In this document: in pieces, positions 1 to 6,020 of the stretch
Layout of the letters: the number at the start of each line of letters is the position of its first letter
Position numbering within the stretch: the stretch's first letter is position 1
Position numbers and translations under genes: made by a program
Assembly: GCA_041175045.1 (NCBI GenBank)
Contig: JBEDFR010000101.1
Location: 1 to 6,021 of the forward strand
Direction: 5' to 3'
DNA length: 6,021 nt
From: UBA5078 sp041175045
Lineage (GTDB): Bacteria; Pseudomonadota; Gammaproteobacteria; Pseudomonadales; Pseudohongiellaceae
Notes under the pieces: generated by a model
The model's database searches: none
Told to the model about the DNA's origin: nothing
Seen by the model: only the letters and a program-made list of their open reading frames with translations

Positions 1-218
1 GCCCTGCGTTCTACCGGGGCGGTCTGGCCGTGCTGGTGCTGGGCATTGGCGGTGTGGGGCTGACGCGCCTGCTCGGCGGCGTGATGGCCAGTGACCCGGT
101 GACGTTCTACACCTGGGGCGCCACGGCCTATGAACTTGCCACGGCGGCCCTCGCTGCCCTGGCCTGGCGTGTGGACCTGGTGCAGGAGCGGCTCAGAAAC
201 TCGACCCCGGCTGCGTGA
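1..218 (+). CDS. DUF4345-like membrane protein, C-terminal part (5' end outside window)
   Basis: This is the last 71 codons of a gene that begins before the window; the first complete codon is at 3 and the stop TGA is at 216-218. The visible peptide has two hydrophobic segments (roughly LAVLVLGIGGVGLTRLLGGV and ATAYELATAALAALAW), separated by a short polar stretch with SDP and FYTW. The order 'small-residue helix, R-L-L, short loop, aromatic-rich start of a Glu-containing last helix' is the pattern I associate with the C-terminal half of DUF4345 proteins, small four-helix inner-membrane proteins of unknown function. The tail (VDLVQERLRNSTPAA) is polar and probably cytoplasmic. The 3' end overlaps by 26 bp the convergent DUF924 remnant, and no terminator is visible between them. 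The family call is from memory of its pattern and only half the protein is present, so it is tentative. Confidence 0.6.
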   Translation, partial: PAFYRGGLAVLVLGIGGVGLTRLLGGVMASDPVTFYTWGATAYELATAALAALAWRVDLVQERLRNSTPAA

Positions 219-655
219 GAAACTCGCGCTCTTCGTCGGTGGACTCGCGCGCCAGAATCGCGTTGCGGTGCGGATAACGACCGAAGCGGTCAATAATCAC
301 CTTGTGCTTGCGTTCGAAGTCGAGATTGGCCGGCGCGTGCTGGCTGAACAGGAACTCCGCCTGCACGTGGATCAGCGCCGACTCGCTGTGCATATAGGGC
401 ATCAGCGCAAAGGCGCGGCCCGCCGGGCGGATGTCGGGCAACACACCGGCGGCGACGGCTTCCTGCGCCAGGGCCAGGGCCATCGGGTCCTGGGCAAACG
501 CGCGCGGCGCGCCAGCCATACAGCTCGCCCTGCGCGGCGCGCTCCAGCAGTGAGCCGTAACGCTCGCGCAGCAAGGCATCGAAGGCCGGGTCCACTGCCC
601 ACCATTGTTGCGGGGTGATCTCCTCGAACCAGAACCGCACTATCTCCTGATGCAT
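193..655 (-). pseudogene. DUF924 family protein gene, frameshifted by an internal deletion
   Basis: Two minus-strand frames together match a DUF924 protein (cytoplasmic, helical, function unknown, usually about 180-200 residues). The N-terminal part starts at ATG 655-653 (MHQEIVRFWFEEITPQQWW...) and runs to GELYGWRA near 509. The C-terminal part is in another frame, from PRAFAQDPMALALAQEAV near 505 to the family-typical end FGRYPHRNAILARES...FLTQPGSSF, stop TGA 195-193. Between W-R-A and P-R-A-F-A the family normally has about 23-25 residues, including the conserved LDQF-RN-R stretch. Here that core is absent and the frame changes, implying loss of about 70 bp, not a multiple of three. Translation from the ATG would continue out of frame to TGA 292-290, giving a 121-residue product with a scrambled, Gly/Pro/Arg-rich second half. 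The start lies three bases after the stop of the upstream esterase (TGA-GGG-ATG), so the intact gene was the second member of that operon. An assembly error in this very GC-rich spot is the main alternative. Confidence 0.8.
502..542. repeat. 11-bp GC-only direct repeat at the DUF924 deletion point
   Basis: The sequence GCGCGGCGCGC occurs at 502-512 and again at 532-542, exactly 30 bp apart on the plus strand. The left copy sits exactly where the DUF924 reading frame breaks; the right copy lies within the intact N-terminal part (E-R-A-A-Q-G-E). Short GC-rich direct repeats are typical endpoints of slippage deletions, and a third copy could have been consumed in the event. This is inference: the ancestral sequence is not available here. 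Confidence 0.6.
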
Positions 656-658
656 CCC

Positions 659-1678
659 TCAGCGCCCCTGCAGACGGTCACCGGCCGCGCGCTTCATCAT
701 GCCCACCAGCGTCTCCACGATACGGGGCTCCAGCCCTTCGGTGTGGCCCTTGTCCATGCGCACCACATCGGCGATGACGCGACCGTCGGCACAGTTCGGG
801 TACTCGTAAACCTGGGCCACTCCCGGGCGGGGCAGCAGCCCCCATTCCTTCGTGCCGGGGTTCTGGCTGCCGCTGTCGTGGGTGCGGCCGGCTTCGGTGT
901 CCACCACGTCCTCGTGGCGCACGCGGGCGGCGCACTGGTACTTCGTGGCCAGGCTCGAGGTGTCAGGCAGCGAGGCGATCTCGTGCTCGCCAATGGCGAA
1001 GAGATGCGAGAACGCGCAGTCCGGCTCGGCCGGCGCAGATGCCGCCACGGCGGGAGCAGCGCCAGTGGCGGGCGTCGCTGCCGGCGTCGCGCCGGCCTGC
1101 GCCGGTCTGCCTGCATTGGGGGAACGCGGGGCCGCGCCACCGAGTCGTCCGCCGGAAAGACTGAGGAAGCCATCCACCTTGTCGGCGAAGAAGGGCGTGC
1201 AGATCAGCCGACGCGAGGTCAATCCGCCCTGGGAATGGCCGGCCAGCCAGAAGGCCTGCACGTGCTGCGCGCCCACGGCATCGATCACGGCGGTGACCAC
1301 ATGGTGCAGATAGGTATCATCCTCTTCACGCCAGCGGCGCGCGGGGGAATGCGGCGTGGCCACCACGAGACGGTACTGCTCCTTGAGTTCCCAGGCCGGA
1401 AAATAGGCGCGCTGATAGCGCTCGTTGGAGCCGGCACCGTGCAGGTTGAGAATGAACAGCACCGGCTCGCCCGGCTGCAGGTCGCAGGGGTAGTCGAGCA
1501 CGAAGCTGCGCCCGGTGCCGGGCTCGGCGATCGGCGCTTCGGCACTGCCGGTGCAATTGCCGCCGAGCAGCGTGATGCCCGACTGGGCCTGGGTGACGGG
1601 GCTGCTGCCCAGCGCGAGCAGGGTGATCAGCAGGGCAGGCAAGACGCGAAGGCTGGAGATGGCGATGGGGCGGATCAT
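659..1678 (-). CDS. Secreted alpha/beta-hydrolase, PHB depolymerase / feruloyl esterase-like
   Basis: A 339-residue serine hydrolase, probably exported to the periplasm or medium; the substrate could be a short polyester or an aryl/acyl ester. Residues 1-31 form a signal peptide (basic start, Leu-rich core, cleavage likely after T-Q-A31). The N-L-H80-G-A-G-S-N motif matches the oxyanion loop of CE1/PHB-depolymerase-like enzymes. G147-H-S149-Q-G is the nucleophile elbow, with Ser149 as nucleophile. H312 in D-K-G-H-T-E-G-L-E is the likely catalytic histidine. The acid is unclear; E231/E233 in A-I-G-E-H-E or D239 are candidates. Six cysteines after the signal peptide (42, 65, 160, 221, 249, 296) suggest disulfides. 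Residues about 179-220 are an Ala/Pro/Gly-rich linker inserted after the F-L-S-L-S-G-G strand. The ATG at 1678-1676 is preferred over in-frame upstream starts because the signal peptide begins here and GGGAG (1691-1687) precedes it by 8 bases. The broken DUF924 gene follows after three bases. Confidence 0.85.
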   Translation of the reverse strand: MIRPIAISSLRVLPALLITLLALGSSPVTQAQSGITLLGGNCTGSAEAPIAEPGTGRSFVLDYPCDLQPGEPVLFILNLHGAGSNERYQRAYFPAWELKEQYRLVVATPHSPARRWREEDDTYLHHVVTAVIDAVGAQHVQAFWLAGHSQGGLTSRRLICTPFFADKVDGFLSLSGGRLGGAAPRSPNAGRPAQAGATPAATPATGAAPAVAASAPAEPDCAFSHLFAIGEHEIASLPDTSSLATKYQCAARVRHEDVVDTEAGRTHDSGSQNPGTKEWGLLPRPGVAQVYEYPNCADGRVIADVVRMDKGHTEGLEPRIVETLVGMMKRAAGDRLQGR

Positions 1679-1701
1679 GTCTGGGGCTCCCGTGATGGTG
1701 G

Positions 1702-1717
1702 CGGGCCGGCCGGCCCG
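1702..1717. promoter_or_regulatory. 16-bp perfect palindrome in the esterase 5' leader
   Basis: CGGGCCGGCCGGCCCG reads the same on both strands. It lies 24 bp before the esterase start codon, just upstream of its ribosome binding site. It could be an operator half-site pair or an mRNA hairpin that limits ribosome access. In DNA of this G+C content a palindrome made only of G and C can arise by chance, so the regulatory reading is weak. Confidence 0.3.
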
Positions 1718-1847
1718 GGCTGTGCTCATCTTCACCGGTGGGCAGCGCGCCGGACAAGCAGGTTTGCCGAAACGATGGCTCTGCCTGCCGTGTCGACTCC
1801 ACTGTGCAGCGGTTCCCGGGCTCAGGGGCCCCTGCAGCGCTCGTGCG

Positions 1848-1876
1848 TAGACCTGCCCGGGCAAGCCGGCTACTCT
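1848..1876 (+). promoter_or_regulatory. Candidate sigma70-type promoter for the SRPBCC-Fic genes
   Basis: TAGACC (1848-1853, four of six matches to TTGACA) and TACTCT (1871-1876, four of six to TATAAT) are 17 bp apart. They face right in the divergent spacer, with a predicted start of transcription near 1883, about 50 bp before the SRPBCC start codon. The spacing is ideal and the surrounding DNA is otherwise strongly G+C rich, but both boxes are imperfect. Confidence 0.4.
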
Positions 1877-1884
1877 AGGCCTCA

Positions 1885-1918
1885 GTTCACCCCCGTTCAC
1901 AACAATCGTTCACAACAA
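1885..1918 (+). repeat. GTTCAC repeats in the C/A-rich leader of the SRPBCC gene
   Basis: GTTCAC occurs at 1885, 1895 and 1908. The last two copies are part of a 12-bp perfect direct repeat, CGTTCACAACAA, at 1894-1905 and 1907-1918 (13-bp period). The repeats fall just downstream of the candidate promoter and directly before the AAGGA ribosome binding site at 1920-1924. The tract is unusually poor in G for this window and probably gives an unstructured leader that favours translation. A repeated regulator site is the other reading. Confidence 0.6.
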
Positions 1919-1931
1919 CAAGGAAAACTCC

Positions 1932-2429
1932 ATGAAACATCGTCTCTGCGCCCTGCTCGCGGCGCCCGCCTTCGTACTTTCCACCGCCGCCATGGCCGCG
2001 CCTGAATACGTCACCGTCGAAATGGAGATCGACGTCGCCCGCTCCGCCGAGGAGGCCTGGGCCAAGGTGGGCGATTACTGCGACATCAGCGAGTGGCTGG
2101 GCCTGGACTGCGTCATCACCTCGGGCGATGGCGGGATGGGCACGGTGCGCGTGCTGGCCAGTGGCCGGGTCACCGAGATCATGGTGGCACAGACGCCGCT
2201 CTCCTATGGCTACACCCAGCCCGCCGTGGAAGGCCAGTTCTACAATCTCTACCACGGCTTCATGGAAGCACGCCCCACCGGGCCGAACAGTTCCACGATC
2301 TACTACACCCTGGTGCTGGATGTCTCCAATCTGGCTGACCAGGCGGCCAAGGACGCCGACATCACCCGTCGACGCGCCACCTTCGAACGCGCCCTGGGCG
2401 CCATGAAGGGCATTGTCGAACAGCAGTGA
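1932..2429 (+). CDS. Exported SRPBCC (Bet v 1-like / polyketide cyclase-like) family protein
   Basis: A 165-residue small protein with a Sec signal peptide (MKHRLCALLAAPAFVLSTAAMA, cleavage likely after A22 or A23), so the mature domain of about 143 residues acts in the periplasm. The mature part reads as a helix-grip SRPBCC domain. An opening strand (YVTVEMEIDVARSAEEAWAKVGDY) leads to D-I-S-E-W-L-G. Next comes the G-D-G-G-M-G-T-V-R turn-strand found in bacterial SRPBCC/PYR-like proteins, then strands around VTEIMVAQTPLSYGYTQ and STIYYTLVLDV, and a C-terminal helix (residues 140-163, TRRRATFERALGAMKGIVEQ). Such domains bind hydrophobic ligands in a central cavity; no ligand or reaction can be named. 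C50 and C60 may form a disulfide after export. The start is supported by AAGGA seven bases upstream. The Fic gene begins 17 bp after its stop on the same strand, so the two are probably one transcript. The family call rests on pattern, not an alignment. Confidence 0.78.
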   Translation: MKHRLCALLAAPAFVLSTAAMAAPEYVTVEMEIDVARSAEEAWAKVGDYCDISEWLGLDCVITSGDGGMGTVRVLASGRVTEIMVAQTPLSYGYTQPAVEGQFYNLYHGFMEARPTGPNSSTIYYTLVLDVSNLADQAAKDADITRRRATFERALGAMKGIVEQQ

Positions 2430-2434
2430 CCCGC

Positions 2435-2441
2435 AAGGGGG
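2435..2441 (+). promoter_or_regulatory. Ribosome binding site that fixes the Fic start
   Basis: AAGGGGG ends five bases before the GTG at 2447. An earlier in-frame GTG at 2426 overlaps the SRPBCC stop codon (2427-2429) and would add M-T-R-K-G-A-R. That extension has no good upstream site, and the later start gives the M-I-Y-Q-P-P-F-T beginning that many Fic proteins share. The 2447 start is therefore preferred. Confidence 0.7.
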
Positions 2442-2446
2442 CACGC

Positions 2447-3487
2447 GTGATCTACCAGCCGCCGTTCACCTTGACCCCCGCCATCGCGAATCAGTGCGCG
2501 CGAATTGCCGAGCGTGTCGGACGACTTTCCCTGCTCACGGAACAGGCCGACACGCTGCGCCTGCGCAGACTGAATCGCATTCGCTCCATTCACGGCTCAC
2601 TGGCCATCGAGGGCAACACCCTCAGCGAGGCGCAGATCACCGCACTGCTCGACGGCAAGCGTGTCCTCGCACCCCCACGCGAAATTCAGGAAGCGCACAA
2701 CGCCATCGCTGCCTATGACCGTCTGTCGCATTGGCTGCCGCACAGGGAGGGGGACCTGCTTGACGCGCATCGTTCTCTGATGACAGGCCTGCTGCCGGAT
2801 GCTGGCTGTTATCGGCGTGGCGGCGTCGGCGTCATGGACGGCAGGCGGGTGCTGCACATGGCTCCCCCCGCCAGTCGCGTGCCCATCCTGATGCGGCAGC
2901 TGCTGCAGTGGACCGCACGTTCGGATGCCCATCCGCTCATTACGAGCAGCGTGTTTCACTACGAATTCGAGTTCATCCACCCCTTTACGGATGGCAACGG
3001 GCGCATGGGACGGCTTTGGCAGACTCTGTTGCTGTGCCGCTGGCAGCCGTTGTTCACGTACCTGCCGGTGGAGAGCATGGTGCATCGGCATCAGAGTCAG
3101 TACTACGAGGCCATTCGTCGGAGCACGGCCGACGCCGATGCGAGCGCCTTTGTCCATTTTATGCTGGGGATGATTCTGGACGCCGTGGAGGCAGTCGCTG
3201 ACGTACCGGGCGTCTCTGAAGCCACCCCCCATGTCACCCTTCATGTCACCCCCCATGTGGATGCGAGCACCGGCACGCCGATCGACAGGCTGCTCGCCGT
3301 CCTGCAAGGTGAAATGAGCCGGGAGACCCTGATGTCGCGACTCGCCTTGAGCGATCGCAAGTCCTTCTCGGAGCGCTACCTGCGACCGGCGCTGCAGCAG
3401 GGACTGATTGAAATGACGCGCCCGGACACGCCGCGCAGCCGGCTGCAGACCTATCGACGCAAGGGCGAGGCGCCGAGACGCGCCTGA
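2447..3487 (+). CDS. Fic family protein (class II, likely AMP transferase) with C-terminal winged-helix-like domain
   Basis: A complete Fic protein of 346 residues from GTG 2447. Fic enzymes usually move AMP from ATP onto a hydroxyl side chain of a target protein, in the cytoplasm. Residues 3-15 (Y-Q-P-P-F-T-L-T-P) are the usual N-terminal start. S51-L-A-I-E55-G-N matches the self-inhibition motif [S/T]xxxE[G/N], located N-terminal to the Fic core, which makes this class II. Residues 121-145 (G-C-Y-R-R...A-P-P-A-S) fit the flap that positions the target. H178-P-F-T-D-G-N-G-R-M-G-R189 is an intact catalytic loop with the general-base His and phosphate-binding Gly/Arg residues. Residues 260-271 are a tetrapeptide-repeat linker (TPHV, TLHV, TPHV). 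Residues about 278-341 look like a winged helix (L-A-L-S-D-R-K-S-F-S-E-R-Y-L-R-P-A-L-Q-Q-G-L-I-E-M-T-P-D-T-P-R-S-R-L-Q-T-Y), known from the Fic-plus-DNA-binding subgroup. It follows the SRPBCC gene by 17 bp. No separate antitoxin is evident, consistent with built-in inhibition. Targets are unknown. Confidence 0.93.
   Translation: MIYQPPFTLTPAIANQCARIAERVGRLSLLTEQADTLRLRRLNRIRSIHGSLAIEGNTLSEAQITALLDGKRVLAPPREIQEAHNAIAAYDRLSHWLPHREGDLLDAHRSLMTGLLPDAGCYRRGGVGVMDGRRVLHMAPPASRVPILMRQLLQWTARSDAHPLITSSVFHYEFEFIHPFTDGNGRMGRLWQTLLLCRWQPLFTYLPVESMVHRHQSQYYEAIRRSTADADASAFVHFMLGMILDAVEAVADVPGVSEATPHVTLHVTPHVDASTGTPIDRLLAVLQGEMSRETLMSRLALSDRKSFSERYLRPALQQGLIEMTRPDTPRSRLQTYRRKGEAPRRA
3230..3259 (+). repeat. 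12-bp tandem repeat within the Fic gene linker
   Basis: CATGTCACCC starts at 3230 and 3242, and CATGTGG at 3254, a 12-bp period with the third unit partial. It keeps the reading frame and encodes H-V-T-L, H-V-T-P, H-V-D-A between the Fic core and the C-terminal domain. Similar T-x-x-V repeats are common in the linkers of Fic proteins with a C-terminal DNA-binding-like domain. Copy number could vary in steps of four residues without breaking the gene. Confidence 0.75.
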
Positions 3488-3500
3488 GCCGCGCAGGCGA

Positions 3501-3530
3501 TGGACAAACGCCCGGCGGCCCCTCTATGCT
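3501..3530 (+). promoter_or_regulatory. Candidate sigma70-type promoter of the molybdoenzyme gene
   Basis: TGGACA (3501-3506, five of six matches to TTGACA) and TATGCT (3525-3530, four of six to TATAAT) are 18 bp apart in the 94-bp spacer after the Fic gene. Transcription would start near 3537, giving a leader of about 45 bases that contains the strong ribosome binding site AGGAG (3570-3574), seven bases before the ATG. No clear terminator of the Fic transcript separates them, so read-through is also possible. Confidence 0.5.
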
Positions 3531-3581
3531 GCGGACAGACCTTCTCCCTGACACCTACAAGAACAGCACAGGAGATCCACC

Positions 3582-6020
3582 ATGGCTTACTCCCTGATCG
3601 GCAAGGACTACACCCCGCCCGACATTCGCGCCAAGGTGACCGGCGCGGCCAGGTATGCAGAGGACTTCAAGGTGGACGGCATGGTGTACTGCCGTCTGCT
3701 GACCAGTCCCATCCCCCATGCCCGGGTGCTCAGCATCGACACCTCCGAGGCGCTGCAGATCCCCGGGGTGGTGGGCATCCTCACCGCCGACGAGGTGCCG
3801 CGCCTGCCGGGCGTGGAGCGCCAGATCCTGACCAACGAGCCGGTGTACGTGGGCGAGCCCATCCTCGCGGTGGCTGCGGTGGACGAGAAGACGGCCGAAG
3901 ACGCCATCGCCGCCATCACCCTGCAGTTCGAACGCCTGCCGTTCACCGTCGACCCGCTTGCCAGCCTGCGCCCCGACGGCGCCTATGCCCGCGTGGGCGG
4001 CAATGTGCCGAGCGCGTCGCTGGTGGAAGGCAGCACGGACAACGACTCGCTGAACCCCGGCGTGCGCGCCGTGCACTGGAGCGAACAGGACTTCGCCGAA
4101 CTGCAGGCCGGGCGCCTGCCCCAGGGCCAGCCCTCGGAAGAGTGGACGGTGGGCGACATCGACGCCGGCTTTGCCCAGGCGGCGTACGTGCTGGACGAAA
4201 GCTTCGTCACCGCCAGCAATGCCCATCACTCCATGGAGCCCCGCTCGGCCATGGCCTACTGGGAGAACGGCAAGTGCTTCCTCTACGGCTCCAGCCAGAG
4301 CCAGAGCTTCCCGATTCCGACCATTGCCAGCTACATCGGCATTCCCCCGGCGGAACTGGTGTTCATCGCCGAGTTCTGCGGCGGCGGCTTCGGTTCCAAA
4401 GGCGCCGGTTATCCCTCCATGGTGATTCCCGCGCACTTCGCGAAGAAACTGAACCGACCGGTCATGATGCGCATCACGCGCGAAGAGGAGTACGCCATCG
4501 GCTCCGCGCGCCACGGCTTCCAGGGCCGCGCAAAGCTGGGCTTTCGTGCCGACGGTCGGCTGCTGGCCGCCGACCTTTACATCATCCAGGACAACGGCGG
4601 CAACGCGGGCTTTTCCGACTGGCTGTCAGCCGGCGAGGCCCTCTCGCTGGTGTACATGCCGCAGGCCATGCGTTTCCGCGGCATCCCCGTGTTCACCAAC
4701 ACGCCCACCAAGGGCCCGCAGCGCGGCCCCGGGCAGAATCAACTCGCCACGGCCATAGAACCCTTGCTGGACAAGGCCGCCCGCGCGCTTGGCATCGACC
4801 CGCTGGCCATCCGCCTGATCAATGCGCCGGCCAATGACGCCCTGTTCGGCGACGTGCAGGGCGGCGTGACCAGCGCGTATCAGGCCGAGGCGCTGCGCAT
4901 CGGCGCGGACCGCTTCGGCTGGCAGCAGAAATTCGCCCGCAATGGCGAGCGGCGCGGCAGCAAGGTGATCGGCGTCGGCATCGGCCAGGCCTATCACTCG
5001 GCCGGCAGCAGCGGCTTCGACGGCCTGGTGCGCATCACCCCCGACGGCGTGCTGCACATCCACACCGGTGTGGGCAATCTGGGCACCTATTCGTATTCAA
5101 CCACCTCGCGCGTGGCCGCCGAAGTGCTCAAGTGCCGCTGGGAAAACTGCGTGGTGGAGCGCGGCGACAGCCGCCATCACTTGCCCTGGAACCTGGGCCA
5201 GTTCGGCAGCAATACCTCCTTCACCATGACGCGCACCAACTACGTGGCGGCCATGGACGCGCTGGACAAGCTGCGCCGCATCGCCGCGCTGGATCTGGGC
5301 GGGGCGGCGGAGGATTACGAGATCGGCGAAGAACGCGTGTTCCAGCGCAGCAATCCGCAGCGCGGCCTGAGCTATGCCGAAGCGGCGCAGCGCGCCATCG
5401 TCATCGGTGGGGAATTCAGCGGTCAGAGCGCGCCGGAGAATCTCAATGCCATGACGGCCGCCTCGGTGGCCGGCATCGCGGGCACCGGCCTGATCGGCGT
5501 GGCGCGCGACACGGTGCCACGCCAGGGCACGGTGGCGGGGCTGGCGGCCGGTTTCGTGATGATCGAGCTGGACACCGACACCGGCAAGTACGACATCCTG
5601 GACTACATGGGCGTGACCGACTGCGGCACCATCCTGCACCCGCAGGGCCTGGCGGCGCAGATGAAGAGTGCCGCCATCATGGGTTTCGGACTGGCCGGTT
5701 TTGAACGCCACACCTACGACCCGCAGAACGGCCTGCCCGCCAACGTCTGGCTGCATCAGGCGAAGCCGCCCAGCATCAAGGACGTGGCGGCGAACCTGCA
5801 GTGGGCGGCGGTGGAAATTCCCGATCCGCAGAACCCGGTGGGCGCCAAAGGGGTCGGAGAGCCCATTCAGGGCTGTGCCGCAGCGGCGCTGGTGTGTGCG
5901 ATCTCCAATGCCCTCGACGGCCATCTGTTCAATCGCGTGCCGGTGACGCCGGACATGATCGTGAACGTGGTCAAGGGCGACGTGGCGGCAGCGCAGACGC
6001 TGATGACCAATACGGCGTGA
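3582..6020 (+). CDS. Molybdopterin-binding large subunit, xanthine dehydrogenase / CO dehydrogenase (CoxL) family
   Basis: A complete 812-residue catalytic subunit of a molybdenum hydroxylase, which would oxidise an aldehyde, N-heterocycle or similar small molecule with water as oxygen source. Residues 5-28 (I-G-K-D...D-I-R-A-K-V-T-G-A-A-R-Y-A-E-D) are the standard start of the aldehyde oxidase a/b hammerhead domain, which runs to about 125. The Moco-binding part begins near 190. G267-G-G-F-G-S-K273 is the conserved loop near the cofactor. P379-Q-R-G-P-G-Q-N-Q387 takes the place of the substrate-side loop (A-Y-R-C-S-F-R in CoxL, A-F-R-G-F-G in xanthine dehydrogenase). T495-G-V-G-N-L-G-T-Y-S-Y-S-T occupies the position of the usual G-Q-G-x-x-T loop. 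V753-G-A-K-G-V-G-E760 carries the expected catalytic glutamate. There is no 2Fe-2S or FAD domain and no export signal, so small and medium subunits must be supplied by other genes, perhaps downstream. The length is normal for CoxL-type subunits. AGGAG seven bases upstream supports the start. The substrate cannot be assigned. Confidence 0.92.
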   Translation: MAYSLIGKDYTPPDIRAKVTGAARYAEDFKVDGMVYCRLLTSPIPHARVLSIDTSEALQIPGVVGILTADEVPRLPGVERQILTNEPVYVGEPILAVAAVDEKTAEDAIAAITLQFERLPFTVDPLASLRPDGAYARVGGNVPSASLVEGSTDNDSLNPGVRAVHWSEQDFAELQAGRLPQGQPSEEWTVGDIDAGFAQAAYVLDESFVTASNAHHSMEPRSAMAYWENGKCFLYGSSQSQSFPIPTIASYIGIPPAELVFIAEFCGGGFGSKGAGYPSMVIPAHFAKKLNRPVMMRITREEEYAIGSARHGFQGRAKLGFRADGRLLAADLYIIQDNGGNAGFSDWLSAGEALSLVYMPQAMRFRGIPVFTNTPTKGPQRGPGQNQLATAIEPLLDKAARALGIDPLAIRLINAPANDALFGDVQGGVTSAYQAEALRIGADRFGWQQKFARNGERRGSKVIGVGIGQAYHSAGSSGFDGLVRITPDGVLHIHTGVGNLGTYSYSTTSRVAAEVLKCRWENCVVERGDSRHHLPWNLGQFGSNTSFTMTRTNYVAAMDALDKLRRIAALDLGGAAEDYEIGEERVFQRSNPQRGLSYAEAAQRAIVIGGEFSGQSAPENLNAMTAASVAGIAGTGLIGVARDTVPRQGTVAGLAAGFVMIELDTDTGKYDILDYMGVTDCGTILHPQGLAAQMKSAAIMGFGLAGFERHTYDPQNGLPANVWLHQAKPPSIKDVAANLQWAAVEIPDPQNPVGAKGVGEPIQGCAAAALVCAISNALDGHLFNRVPVTPDMIVNVVKGDVAAAQTLMTNTA

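Noticed and set aside
1679..1900. 74-residue N-terminal extension of the esterase in the same frame
   Set aside because: A typical signal peptide begins at the ATG 1678-1676 with a good ribosome binding site. The extension is Pro/Arg/Gly rich, would bury the signal peptide, and crosses a promoter-like region.
1885..1918. Short repeats as a CRISPR or integration-site remnant
   Set aside because: Repeat units are 12 bp with a 1-bp gap, so there are no spacers, and no integrase or cas gene is nearby.
605..2005. Plus-strand open frame of 466 codons
   Set aside because: It lies opposite the esterase, has Arg/Gly/His/Ala-rich composition with no recognisable domain, and runs through the divergent spacer. 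It is a shadow of G/C-rich third positions.
3468..3485. Inverted repeat AGGCGC/GCGCCT as a terminator of the Fic gene
   Set aside because: The stem is only six base pairs, overlaps the last codons, and no T-run follows.
1932..3487. SRPBCC and Fic genes as a toxin-antitoxin pair
   Set aside because: The upstream protein has an export signal and no antitoxin-like inhibition motif, while the Fic protein carries its own inhibitory S-x-x-x-E-G motif.
3555..4514. Minus-strand open frame of 319 codons opposite the molybdoenzyme gene
   Set aside because: The plus-strand frame carries clear family motifs throughout. The minus frame is His/Gly/Ala/Val rich without known motifs and covers the promoter and start of the real gene.
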